Of a stretch of DNA of 64,000 bases, positions 16,207 through 24,407 are shown piece after piece. Position numbers and translations under genes: made by a program. Location of the stretch: contig JAFHKR010000039.1 of the NCBI GenBank assembly GCA_017052515.1, positions 1,054,001 to 1,118,000 on the forward strand, written 5' to 3'. Numbering within the stretch: position 1 is the stretch's first letter; each line of letters starts with the position of its first letter. The notes below the pieces were generated by a model, which ran no database searches, was not told the DNA's origin, and was given only the letters and a program-made list of their open reading frames with translations. The DNA is from Fictibacillus nanhaiensis (GTDB lineage: Bacteria > Bacillota > Bacilli > Bacillales > Fictibacillaceae).

Positions 16207-18396
16207 TTATTTATTTGTACGTTGGTTCTCTATTACTCCTCCCAATTCATTACCTAACTCAACAAGTGATTGGTTGATGCGCCATACATAATAGAGGTGA
16301 TGAATCAGGTCACGCTGAGATTGTTTACGGCTTGGAGCAAGACGTTCAAACTTCTCTTGTTCTTCTTCTAGTGAATAAAGAACATACTCCCCTTCATTTT
16401 CTGTAACAAGTGCAGATAATGAATCAATGTTGTTCTTTATTTTTGTCTCGATTTCAATAAATCCTTCAAGAAGTTCCTCCGGATAATCAAATCCCTTTCT
16501 GTAAGCAGATGCGACAAGATGTTTTGCATAATAGTTAATAGCAGCTAACCTTGTCATCCAACTGACCATATCAGCATAGATGGGTGATCCTGGTCGTTGA
16601 AGAAAAGATTGCGCTTCATCCCTGATCGCCTGAAGTTTCAAATCCAGCTTAAACGCACTTTCTGAAAGATTTTTTACGTTAACATCTTCTCTAAATCCTC
16701 TGACGTATTCAGTGACAAAAGGAGCAAGTTCTTCTAAGAATTCATTGATTGATTCCGCTACCTTTACTTTTGTTTTCTTCGGAAAGATCAAATAAGAAAC
16801 AGCTAGAGCTATCGATGCACCTGCAATCGTATCTAGTACTCTTGCTCCAATCAATGAAAACGTAATTCCTCCTAATAAAAGGTCATACATAAACGCAATC
16901 AGCATGGTGATAAACACGCTCATTAACGTGTAGGAAACAGTCATTAAATAAAAAGCTAGAAAAACAACAACAAAGAGAAAGATGACTTCTAAAACGGTGT
17001 GTCCAGAAAGAAGTTTAGCAAGGACAAAACCGATAACAGCTCCAATGATTGTGCCTAAAGAACGCTGATATCCTTTCGTATAAATCCGTCCGATGGACTC
17101 GGTTCCAAGTAGAACGACAAATGCTGTAAGAAGAACCCAATATGGCTGTGATGGTGAGATTATAAAGCCAACTATTATTGATAAAATTCCTGCTACAAGT
17201 GCTTGATAGGCTTTTTTAGTTGAGGGCTTTAACGATTTGTCTTCCTCTTTCGCAGCTTCTTCGCTCACTTTTTCGCCTTTCTCTTCTACTTTATTATCTA
17301 CAGACTGAGTATAGAGTGATTGTTGTATCGTAACCGCACCTTCTATCACGTGATTAGCGATTGATTCAATTCGGCGGATAAGGTAGATCCATCCTTGAGG
17401 AGGCGCTTCTCGTTCAAAAAGTTTCATGATTAACATTCGAAGCTGCTGAACCGATTTTTCAGCGGGGAGAATATTTTGTTCTTTCACTTGTGGAGCGAGT
17501 ACTTCGGCATCACGAACAGCAACTGTCACAGCAATGAGCAATTGCTTAATCTCATCAACTTGAAGAGCATCTGCCTTTTTCAATCCTCGTACCGAATCAA
17601 CTAACGTTTCAATCAACATCCCCGTATCAAACACGTAAAGCCGAAGTTGACTTGGTAAGAGACCTGGCCATATTTTTTTTACATCATCCTCGGTGATATA
17701 ACCAGAAACAATAAGTGCATAATCTCTTAACTTGGAAACGTTCTTCTCTAATTCTTCCTTATGTTTAAGGCTTGATTCTTTATCTTGCATTGCTTCGAGC
17801 AAGAGGTTAAGAGTCAGATTACTTTGTATATGAAACGAATGAATACTTCTTTTTAAATTTCTTGCCGTATCTTGAAACAAGAAAAAATTAAGGATAAAGG
17901 CATAGGCTATACCTAGCCATATTCCAACGTAAAACCATGGTAACTGCTCACTAGATAACCTTAAAACAGAAGAAAAATACACCGTCATAAAGAAGATCAT
18001 GAACAAGGAAAAATAGCGTGTACCAAATTTAGAGAAATAAAAACTGCTAAACACACTTAAAACTAAAACTACATCTATGTAATAGGCGTTATTTGCTACT
18101 AGAGAACCAACAGTTATGCCCAACATAGCTGATACTCCCAGCAATAATGTGGTTACTCTCATCTCTTGTTTTGTATCATCCATCACGACCATGATGCCCA
18201 TCAACCCAAGCATACCGGATACAATAGCTGGTGTGATGCCGCCAGAATGACCGGTATATCGCATGATAAGAAGGGTAGTGAATACAGCAAGAATTAAACT
18301 AGCAGTCGCTCTTCCTGCTTTTTGCAGCCGCACATATCCAGGATCAGCTGCTACCATTTTCGCTAACCACTGATGCTTGTTGTATAATCGTTGCAC
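16207..18396 (-). CDS. FUSC family transporter (aromatic-acid-exporter-like)
   Basis: A 729-residue integral membrane protein with the two-module layout of the FUSC/YccS group: an N-terminal block of about six helices (VYFSSVLRLSSEQLPWFYVG region and before), a cytoplasmic segment of about 200 residues, a charged linker rich in KE (near residue 380), then a second six-helix block with LGTIIGAVIGFVLAKLL and a C-terminal cytoplasmic helical domain. Members export aromatic acids or other small anions; the substrate is not deducible here. The GTG start follows GGGGGGAAATC. Promoter lies in 18397-18590, an AT-rich divergent spacer. Confidence 0.82.
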   Translation of the reverse strand: MQRLYNKHQWLAKMVAADPGYVRLQKAGRATASLILAVFTTLLIMRYTGHSGGITPAIVSGMLGLMGIMVVMDDTKQEMRVTTLLLGVSAMLGITVGSLVANNAYYIDVVLVLSVFSSFYFSKFGTRYFSLFMIFFMTVYFSSVLRLSSEQLPWFYVGIWLGIAYAFILNFFLFQDTARNLKRSIHSFHIQSNLTLNLLLEAMQDKESSLKHKEELEKNVSKLRDYALIVSGYITEDDVKKIWPGLLPSQLRLYVFDTGMLIETLVDSVRGLKKADALQVDEIKQLLIAVTVAVRDAEVLAPQVKEQNILPAEKSVQQLRMLIMKLFEREAPPQGWIYLIRRIESIANHVIEGAVTIQQSLYTQSVDNKVEEKGEKVSEEAAKEEDKSLKPSTKKAYQALVAGILSIIVGFIISPSQPYWVLLTAFVVLLGTESIGRIYTKGYQRSLGTIIGAVIGFVLAKLLSGHTVLEVIFLFVVVFLAFYLMTVSYTLMSVFITMLIAFMYDLLLGGITFSLIGARVLDTIAGASIALAVSYLIFPKKTKVKVAESINEFLEELAPFVTEYVRGFREDVNVKNLSESAFKLDLKLQAIRDEAQSFLQRPGSPIYADMVSWMTRLAAINYYAKHLVASAYRKGFDYPEELLEGFIEIETKIKNNIDSLSALVTENEGEYVLYSLEEEQEKFERLAPSRKQSQRDLIHHLYYVWRINQSLVELGNELGGVIENQRTNK

Positions 18397-18658
18397 GATT
18401 TCCCCCCTTTTCTAAAACTATAATTGAAAATGATATCATGCGTGATGTTTTTTAACCAAATGAACTGCTTTGTTATAGTGAGTTCATTAACCAATTATAG
18501 TATTCCCTTATTCACCAATTTTTTTAACTCACTACCCCACTTTTTCGGAAGACACTCCTTAAAGGTGTTTTCTCACTGAGTAAAAGGTGTTAACCGACTA
18601 TTCGTTTCCTGCATACATTTATATAACTACAAATATGTCTTTGCCGGGAGTGGAAATA

Positions 18659-19996
18659 ATGGGATCTACAGAGTTAACAGGAAGAATAATCTTTAAAGGT
18701 GACCCTGGCTATAATGAAGCCGTTCGAAACTGGAATCCTTATGTCAACACATTTCCCCTTGTATTCGTTTTTGCTCAAAATGCATGTGACGTTAGTAATG
18801 CGATTAAATGGGCTCGTGAGAACGATGTGCCCCTTAGAATCAGAAGCGGCCGCCATGCTCTAGACAAAGAGTTCAATGTGGTAAAGGGTGGAATCGTTAT
18901 CGACACAGGTGATATGAATAAAGTACATCTAGACAAGAAAAAGGGAATTGCTACTGTTCAACCTGGAATTCGTGTGGGTCCTCTTGTAAAAGGTCTAGCT
19001 CGAGAAGGGTTTTTGGCTGTCTTTGGCGATAGTCCTACTGTTGGCATCGGAGGCATCACAACGGGCGGGGGATTCGGGTTACTCTCACGTACAATTGGTG
19101 TCATATCAGATAACCTTCTTGCACTAGAGACTGTAGATGCAAAAGGACGGATTCTTAAAGCGAGTCCAACTTGCAACGAAGACTTGTTTTGGGCCTCTAG
19201 AGGAGGCGGTGGTGGTACGTTTGGATACAATACCGAATATACATTTAAAGTTCATCGTGCACCTGAGACAGCAACAGTCTTTAACATTATTTGGCCATGG
19301 GAACAACTTGAAACAGTATTTGAAGCATGGCAGAATTTGATGCCATTTGTAGACTCAAGATTAGGCAGTTATATAGAGATCTACAGCAAAGTAAATGGAC
19401 TATGTCAAGTAACTGGCCTTTTCTTAGGTTCAAGACCTGAATTGATTCAAATATTACAACCTTTACTTAATGCTGGAACACCTTCTGAAGTAGTCATAGA
19501 AACACTGTTCTACCCAGACTGTATCGATTTCCTTGATCCACCTGAACCACCTTACGCTGATCAAAACTTTAAATTCTCATCCTCTTGGGCGACTAGTCTT
19601 TGGCCAAAGGAACCAATTAAGGTTATGAAACAGTTTTTAGAAGAAGCACCTGGAACAGAGACCAATTTTTATTTTACAAATTGGGGCGGTGCGATTAGCA
19701 GAGTACCGAAAGATAAGACAGCTTTCTATTGGCGTGATCCGCTGTTTTACACCGAATGGAACGCCACCTGGGTTGATAAATCTGAAGAAGCGAGTAGTCT
19801 TGCCTCAGTTGAGTCTGTGCGTCAGCAGTTAAAACCCTATACAGTTGGTTCCTATGTAAACGTTCCAGATGAAAACATTCAAAACTTCGGAACTGCTTAT
19901 TGGGCAACAAACTTTGCTAGACTGCAGAGAATAAAAACAAAATATGATCCTGAGAATGTATTTAATCATCCTCAGAGTGTCCCACCACTGTTTTAA
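18659..19996 (+). CDS. FAD-linked oxidoreductase, berberine-bridge-enzyme type (YvdP/YgaK-like)
   Basis: A 445-residue flavoprotein oxidase with an N-terminal FAD-binding PCMH domain and a C-terminal BBE segment. The flavin-contact loop RIRSGRHALDKEF carries the histidine position used for 8-alpha-histidyl attachment; FGDSPTVGIGGITTGGGFG is the pyrophosphate loop, and YWATNFARLQRIKTKYDPEN with VFNHPQSVPP is the BBE tail. Closest bacillary counterparts are YgaK and the spore-coat protein CotQ (YvdP), so a spore-coat location is possible but unproven. The ATG at 18659 is used because GGGAGTGG precedes it; a longer in-frame start at 18587 has no such site. A terminator follows. Confidence 0.85.
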   Translation: MGSTELTGRIIFKGDPGYNEAVRNWNPYVNTFPLVFVFAQNACDVSNAIKWARENDVPLRIRSGRHALDKEFNVVKGGIVIDTGDMNKVHLDKKKGIATVQPGIRVGPLVKGLAREGFLAVFGDSPTVGIGGITTGGGFGLLSRTIGVISDNLLALETVDAKGRILKASPTCNEDLFWASRGGGGGTFGYNTEYTFKVHRAPETATVFNIIWPWEQLETVFEAWQNLMPFVDSRLGSYIEIYSKVNGLCQVTGLFLGSRPELIQILQPLLNAGTPSEVVIETLFYPDCIDFLDPPEPPYADQNFKFSSSWATSLWPKEPIKVMKQFLEEAPGTETNFYFTNWGGAISRVPKDKTAFYWRDPLFYTEWNATWVDKSEEASSLASVESVRQQLKPYTVGSYVNVPDENIQNFGTAYWATNFARLQRIKTKYDPENVFNHPQSVPPLF

Positions 19997-20008
19997 AAAT
20001 AAAAAGTT

Positions 20009-20056
20009 ACAATAGTTATCCGGAATTTAGATGATCGGGTAACTATTGTTTTTTAC
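20009..20056 (+). terminator. Terminator after the FAD oxidoreductase gene
   Basis: ACAATAGTTATCC pairs with GGGTAACTATTGT, followed by six Ts, 12 nt after the stop codon. The remaining sequence to 20226 shows no other assigned feature. Confidence 0.88.
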
Positions 20057-20226
20057 ATTGGTTTTGTAAGCTTTGTTGCATGTGGAAGTTGTTTTTCCTT
20101 TCTACTCCAATCAACAAGGTTCAAAAAGCAACATTTTTTTAGAAAAGAGCCGATACATAAAAAATTAGAACAGCACTTTACAAATTATGTTAACATTAAA
20201 AAACATAAAAAATTGCGAGGTGTCTT

Positions 20227-21012
20227 ATGTATACTCCAAAAGAAAGGGATTCATATTTTCAAAGTATGATTGATATGTTAAATATACTTCCAGTGGTTGA
20301 AGGTGTTGTTCAATTAGGTTCTGGTGTAACCGGTTATAAAGACGAATTCTCGGATATTGATTTAATGGTAGCTACTTCAACTGAGGATGATGTCATTGGG
20401 GCAAAGGATTATATTAAACAATATTATAAAGAATGGAATCCCGTTATCATCAAAGAAAAACAGTTTTCAAAAAATATTTATCTATTAATCGTTATTTTAG
20501 AAAACTCTTTGGAATTCAATATTTCAATTCATTCAATGAGTTCGTTGAACGTAAGATCTCCGTTATGGAAAGTCGTTTTGGACAAAACAGGTTTCGTTTC
20601 AGAGAAGATGAAAGAAGAAAATCTTTCTTTTTCAAACAAACCTATTAAGTATGCAACATTCGAAGATCCTGTTTTTGAGTTTGTCTATGGTTACGTTAGG
20701 TTTGACAAAGAGTTAAAGCGCAATAATCTCGTTTATGCACTGAAGATGCTAGAATTAATGAGGGATTACACCTTGATTGTACAAGCCTTAAACGAAGATA
20801 AAAAACTCCATCAGTTTAAAGCTTACGACACTCTAAATAGTAATTTTTTGGAGCAATACCTTTCAACGTATCCACAAGAATTATCGGTTAACCATTTAGT
20901 TGAATCTGCTTCTTTGTTAAAAAAATTGTTTATACATACCGTAATGCAAAGTTCAACATATACATTAGATGATTCTCTAGGTGAGTTGTTAAAAACAAAG
21001 AATGCCGTATAA
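20227..21012 (+). CDS. Nucleotidyltransferase-domain protein
   Basis: A 261-residue protein with the pol-beta superfamily minimal nucleotidyltransferase motif VQLGSGVTGYKDEFSDIDLM (residues about 26-47), where GS and the D.D pair bind the metal-nucleotide. The C-terminal part is alpha-helical (LKRNNLVYALKMLELMRDYT) as in aminoglycoside or lincosamide adenylyltransferases of the ANT type. The acceptor substrate cannot be deduced. Start ATG has GCGAGGTG 7 nt upstream. The stop codon is embedded in a perfect 40-bp palindrome shared with the convergent gene. AT content looks higher than its neighbours, hinting at transfer. Confidence 0.72.
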   Translation: MYTPKERDSYFQSMIDMLNILPVVEGVVQLGSGVTGYKDEFSDIDLMVATSTEDDVIGAKDYIKQYYKEWNPVIIKEKQFSKNIYLLIVILENSLEFNISIHSMSSLNVRSPLWKVVLDKTGFVSEKMKEENLSFSNKPIKYATFEDPVFEFVYGYVRFDKELKRNNLVYALKMLELMRDYTLIVQALNEDKKLHQFKAYDTLNSNFLEQYLSTYPQELSVNHLVESASLLKKLFIHTVMQSSTYTLDDSLGELLKTKNAV

Positions 21013-21050
21013 ACTTTCAAAAGCACTGCATGCAGTGCTTTTGAAAGTTT
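21011..21050. terminator. Perfect 40-bp palindrome between convergent genes
   Basis: AAACTTTCAAAAGCACTGCA is followed directly by its exact reverse complement with no loop. It starts inside the stop codon of the nucleotidyltransferase gene and lies 16 bp from the end of the convergent PPOX gene, so a bidirectional terminator is the simplest role. Confidence 0.85.
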
Positions 21051-21066
21051 CTTATAAGACTTCTAA

Positions 21067-21693
21067 CTAGTAAAGCTTGTTGTTATAGCCTTCAATAAGA
21101 TCATTGGCTATTCTTTGTTCAGTCATTTCTGGTAGATTCACATGAGCTGCTAGAATCTTTGCCGCGTTTGGGAGTGATTCTTTCTTTTCCCAACGTTCAG
21201 GTTCCCACAGACCGGATCGTTTAAATGCTTTACCACAATGCATATAGCATTGCTCTACTTTAACAAGAACGCCTAGAAGTGGCGCTTTGCCACCTACTTC
21301 CATTTTTTTTAGTACTTCTTCATCTTTAATAATAGCGGCTTCACCGTTAATCCGTAGCGTCTCATCCATTCCTGGTATTAGAAAAAGTAAGCCTACTTTC
21401 GGATTGGAGAGAATGTTTAACATAGAATCAACACGCTTATTACCCGGCCGATCCGGAATAACGAGATGGTGATCATCCATAACACATACAAAGCCTGGTG
21501 CATCTCCTCTTGGAGAACTATCGCAGTTCCCTTCCTGATCTGACGTAGCTAAAATTACAAATGGTGAATGGGCTATAAAGTCTTTGCAATGTTCATCTAT
21601 TCGAGAAATGACTTTATTCTGCCCCCTTAGGCTTGGGGTTCCGAGCATAAGCCTTAGTTCTTCTTGACTATTTACATAATTCAAAGTTTTCAC
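21067..21693 (-). CDS. Pyridoxamine 5'-phosphate oxidase family flavoprotein
   Basis: A 208-residue PPOX-fold protein of the MSMEG_1061-like class. Features: HSPFVILATSDQEGNCDSSP (first strands and flavin contact), PRGDAPGFV, IPDRPGNKRVDSMLNILSNP (FMN phosphate loop) and VGLLFLIPGMDETLRINGEA. A C-terminal ELR-type segment follows. Such proteins bind FMN, F420 or heme and reduce small molecules; specificity is not clear. GTG start with AAGGGG upstream. It is followed in order by nothing on its strand until the palindrome terminator; upstream lies a small membrane protein gene 15 bp away, likely the same operon. Confidence 0.8.
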   Translation of the reverse strand: MKTLNYVNSQEELRLMLGTPSLRGQNKVISRIDEHCKDFIAHSPFVILATSDQEGNCDSSPRGDAPGFVCVMDDHHLVIPDRPGNKRVDSMLNILSNPKVGLLFLIPGMDETLRINGEAAIIKDEEVLKKMEVGGKAPLLGVLVKVEQCYMHCGKAFKRSGLWEPERWEKKESLPNAAKILAAHVNLPEMTEQRIANDLIEGYNNKLY

Positions 21694-21708
21694 TACTGAT
21701 ACATCCCC

Positions 21709-21999
21709 TTACTTTCTAAGAGCTTTCGCTGCTAGATGTACATCTGCTTTTTTAACGTAAATATCGTATTGCGTGTTATCCATTACTGGCCGTTCTCTAT
21801 CACCAAATGCCTGCCCTGGAATTCTCACTTTATATGTCACACCATCCGCTCCAAGCTTAGCTATGACATGAAAATAATTTTCCTGACCAAATGAAGTATA
21901 GATAAGTTTCATGTTGCGATAACGATACTTATGAACGAAAGAACCAACAATGATTCCTCCAAGCACGATCAAAAGAAAAACCCATCCAAATACCGGCAT
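21709..21999 (-). CDS. Small membrane-anchored hypothetical protein
   Basis: A 96-residue protein with one N-terminal transmembrane segment (FGWVFLLIVLGGIIVGSF, residues about 4-21), a basic stop-transfer HKYRYRN and a soluble beta-rich domain of about 65 residues ending in ADVHLAAKALRK. Topology prediction by the positive-inside rule puts the domain in the cytoplasm. I do not recognise a family. It precedes the PPOX gene by 15 bp on the same strand, which suggests co-transcription. Confidence 0.6.
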   Translation of the reverse strand: MPVFGWVFLLIVLGGIIVGSFVHKYRYRNMKLIYTSFGQENYFHVIAKLGADGVTYKVRIPGQAFGDRERPVMDNTQYDIYVKKADVHLAAKALRK

Positions 22000-22052
22000 A
22001 CTTCACAACACCTCTTTTACGTTTTATCCAAATAAAAGATCAAGTACAGAAC

Positions 22053-22265
22053 CTAACTGCCCTTTTTTCCTTCAAGAACGTTAGGATCATAAACTTCTAC
22101 AAATCCAGAATTTTCACAGGACACAAATAAAAAATGATTATGCTGAATGTCAAGAAATTTACTTAAACCTGAACCTGTCATGGCAAGCTCTTTTGTTCTA
22201 CAGCGGGTATGGCTGCACTTGTTACATTTGAATCTGCTTCTAATCGCTTCTTCAACTCTACTCAT
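22053..22265 (-). CDS. Zinc-ribbon protein with a degenerate second knuckle
   Basis: A 70-residue protein resembling the small nucleic-acid-binding zinc-ribbon family: FKCNKCSHTRCRTKELAMTG then GLSKFLDIQHNHFLFVSCEN. The first knuckle CNKC is intact, but the second, normally CxxCG, reads CENSG, so one ligand cysteine is replaced by serine. A cysteine at CRTKE may compensate or metal binding may be lost. The inner ATG at 22265 is slightly preferred on spacing to AAAGGA; an ATG two codons earlier is also possible. It stands alone between the PPOX operon and a divergent coiled-coil gene. Confidence 0.65.
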   Translation of the reverse strand: MSRVEEAIRSRFKCNKCSHTRCRTKELAMTGSGLSKFLDIQHNHFLFVSCENSGFVEVYDPNVLEGKKGS

Positions 22266-22471
22266 ATTCATAAATCCTTTCTGCTCATTAAATCAAGGGA
22301 TAGATCAGTTCATAAAAATCAAACGCATGTATCTAAATTAAATGATATGATGATGGGAAAATTTAGTCAACGAGTGAAAATACCCCCATAAATGACCGTT
22401 TCTCTCTTAATAGTGTATAGAGTACATAAAAAAGTAATGACAGAAGTACGAACACCGTTAGGAGGCAAAAC

Positions 22472-22783
22472 ATGGAGCCGTATGTAAAAGATGCTCTGCT
22501 TGAATGGAAAGATGAGATCGAGCAAAAAAAGAAAGAGATAGATGAAGAGTATGAAAAAGTAAAAACAGAACTTCAGCTCTATTCTTATAAATTCGGCATT
22601 ACGAAGCAAGTTATCCAATCTACCATTAACGAAGAAATGATCAAGAACATCAAGAAAACCTATCAAGAACCTTTTGAAGAAAAGTACAATGAATTAAAGC
22701 AACAGCTAAAAAAGCTTGAGGAAAAACGCAGCGTCTTCAATATGTTTGTGGAAAAGATCGAGATCGCTTCTGTTAAAGAGTAA
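22472..22783 (+). CDS. Coiled-coil hypothetical protein, 103 residues
   Basis: A highly charged, helical protein: WKDEIEQKKKEIDEEYEKVK and EEKYNELKQQLKKLEEKRSV are long heptad-like stretches, with a middle YSYKFGITKQVIQSTINEEM. No signal peptide or membrane helix. A perfect ribosome site TTAGGAGG lies 7 nt before the ATG. I do not recognise a family; a cytoplasmic structural or adaptor role would fit but is a guess. It is monocistronic, ending at the hairpin at 22798. Confidence 0.6.
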   Translation: MEPYVKDALLEWKDEIEQKKKEIDEEYEKVKTELQLYSYKFGITKQVIQSTINEEMIKNIKKTYQEPFEEKYNELKQQLKKLEEKRSVFNMFVEKIEIASVKE

Positions 22784-22797
22784 AATTCATAAAAATG

Positions 22798-22830
22798 GAA
22801 GCTTGGATTGATTCCAAGCTTCTTTTTCTT
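22798..22830. terminator. Bidirectional terminator between coiled-coil gene and 21-nt element copy 5
   Basis: Perfect stem GAAGCTTGGA / TCCAAGCTTC with a 5-nt loop and T runs on both strands. It ends the coiled-coil gene on the plus strand and closes the repeat-containing 3' UTR of the MFS gene on the minus strand. Confidence 0.88.
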
Positions 22831-22875
22831 TTCTTCTTACTCGTTTCAATCTCAATGCGCTTAACAAAGTGTTTC

Positions 22876-22978
22876 GAAAATCGGATAAATAATTTTATAT
22901 ACGGAATTAAATTGATTTACCTCGTAATTATTTGTTATTACCTCGTAATTAATGATAGATGCACATACGGTTCGAACA
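22876..22978 (-). repeat. 21-nt-period intergenic repeat element, copy 5 (divergent)
   Basis: Read on the minus strand beyond the MFS stop, the module TTGTTCGAACCGTATGTG precedes units built around TAATTACGAGGTAA. On the plus strand TTACCTCGTAATTA recurs at 22917 and 22938 (exactly 21 nt), with weaker units at about 22896 and 22876. The array leads towards the hairpin at 22798. The unit sequence differs from copies 1 and 2, but period, position and order of parts agree. Confidence 0.62.
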
Positions 22979-23040
22979 AAGATTAATTTTGTTCAATTGT
23001 GGTGGACATCATTTGGTTAACTTCCTATATTGAATTATGT

Positions 23041-24306
23041 TTATTTTACATATTGAGCAACTACCTCTTTTTTCACAGCTTTTTCGGTTACCTTTTCTCT
23101 CAAAAAGAGTCCAGAATACATGAAAAACGCGCCGATCATGATCACGACTCCCATATACACACTCATCATAACAGGTACTAAAAAAGCCCCTAAGATAATT
23201 GTCGAGCGAGCTAACATATCTGCTCCACTGAATGAAACATTTGCAAATGCAGAGTATGATCCTCTCTTATCGCTAGGTATCATGTTTGCTTTTTCAGCTT
23301 CTTTGATTGGAGAATAGATCAACTCACCCATTGTAGCGATCACATTAAATAGAAGTAATACATACCAAGCGTTTGCTGACGTAACAGTCACGTAACCGAT
23401 CCCGTATAACAATAACCCAATCAATAAAGCATTTTTCTTTGAAAAACGATCCATAACCCGGTTGATGAAGAACGTGAAACAAACAACCATCAACATGTTT
23501 TGGATGTTTAACATACTGAGCATTCGAACGCCAGTGATCTCAAAATTACCAATGTGGAAAGATTCAAAGGTTTCAGCCAACCGAATCCCAATATAACTGT
23601 TCAGTGTAAATTCTGCTGAAAAGATGAAGGTTCCACCAATAACCACTTTTACGAATGCAGAATCTTTTAAAGCCACTTTATAGTTTTGAAACAAGTCGAG
23701 AAAAACATTTTCATGCGTTTTCTTCAAAAAGCCAGTGAACTCATCACGCAGCCAAATTCCATAAGCAATGGGAATGCTGATTGACGTAACGGTTAACAAT
23801 ACGAAAAGTTCAATCTGGTGACTCACATAAAGCAATCCACCTAAAGCTGCTCCGATTGCCATTGAAAGATTAATCATCCAATAATCAAGCGTATATACTT
23901 CTTTCCTGTTTTCAGGTGTGGTCGAATCCATAATGATCGCATGCATCGCAGGTCTGCCTAGACTACTCGTAATGATGAATCCAATATAAGCGATCGCAAA
24001 GAGTAGGATCCAATTCTGTTCTGGAAGTAAGCTAACGGTCATGAGTAAAAACATGACTGCATTTAAGAAAGAAGTTGTCATCAACACTTTCTTTCTTGGA
24101 AAACGATCCGAAATGTAACCACCGATTAAATTCACAATGAATCCGATAATAACAGTTAAGATCAAAAATGTGCCTGCCCAAACCTTGCCCTTCTCCGTAG
24201 CAAAGAATAAGGCCATAAATGGCATGACGGCCGATGAAACGGCTCGATTAAAGAACGATGTAATCAAACGCACTTTAATATTTTGGGGGTATTCTCTCCA
24301 TCCCAT
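23041..24306 (-). CDS. MFS family transporter paired with SgrR-like regulator
   Basis: A 421-residue, 12-helix major facilitator. The loop 2-3 motif is GGYISDRFPRKKVLM and loop 8-9 shows INRVMDRFSKKNALLIG, both typical of MFS drug or sugar efflux proteins. Substrate cannot be read from sequence. It is divergent from a gene for an SgrR-like regulator, an arrangement that recalls sgrR-setA in enterobacteria, where SetA exports sugars in sugar-phosphate stress; a similar efflux role is plausible. ATG at 24306 has GGAGGGGA upstream. The 3' side bears a 21-nt repeat element and terminator. Confidence 0.82.
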   Translation of the reverse strand: MGWREYPQNIKVRLITSFFNRAVSSAVMPFMALFFATEKGKVWAGTFLILTVIIGFIVNLIGGYISDRFPRKKVLMTTSFLNAVMFLLMTVSLLPEQNWILLFAIAYIGFIITSSLGRPAMHAIIMDSTTPENRKEVYTLDYWMINLSMAIGAALGGLLYVSHQIELFVLLTVTSISIPIAYGIWLRDEFTGFLKKTHENVFLDLFQNYKVALKDSAFVKVVIGGTFIFSAEFTLNSYIGIRLAETFESFHIGNFEITGVRMLSMLNIQNMLMVVCFTFFINRVMDRFSKKNALLIGLLLYGIGYVTVTSANAWYVLLLFNVIATMGELIYSPIKEAEKANMIPSDKRGSYSAFANVSFSGADMLARSTIILGAFLVPVMMSVYMGVVIMIGAFFMYSGLFLREKVTEKAVKKEVVAQYVK

Positions 24307-24361
24307 GTTGTCCCCTCCTTCTCTGTATTGTAATATTAAACTAGACTATAAATGATAAAAA

Positions 24362-24386
24362 TAGACAATTATAAAAAACATGTCTA
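24362..24386. promoter_or_regulatory. Candidate operator in the MFS/SgrR divergent spacer
   Basis: Inverted repeat TAGACA-N13-TGTCTA centred about 34 bp before the SgrR-like gene and 68 bp before the MFS gene; a further TAGACT half-site lies near 24341. Plausible binding site for the SgrR-like protein; not tested. Confidence 0.5.
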
Positions 24387-24407
24387 CTTTTAAAGTGGAG
24401 GAGAAAC

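Noticed and set aside
22367-22666. Minus-strand ORF of 99 codons opposite the coiled-coil gene
   Set aside because: Hydrophobic shadow of a lysine/glutamate-rich gene; the plus frame has a perfect ribosome site.
22795-22986. Plus-strand ORF of 63 codons after the coiled-coil gene
   Set aside because: It starts inside the terminator hairpin and covers the divergent 21-nt element; no ribosome site.
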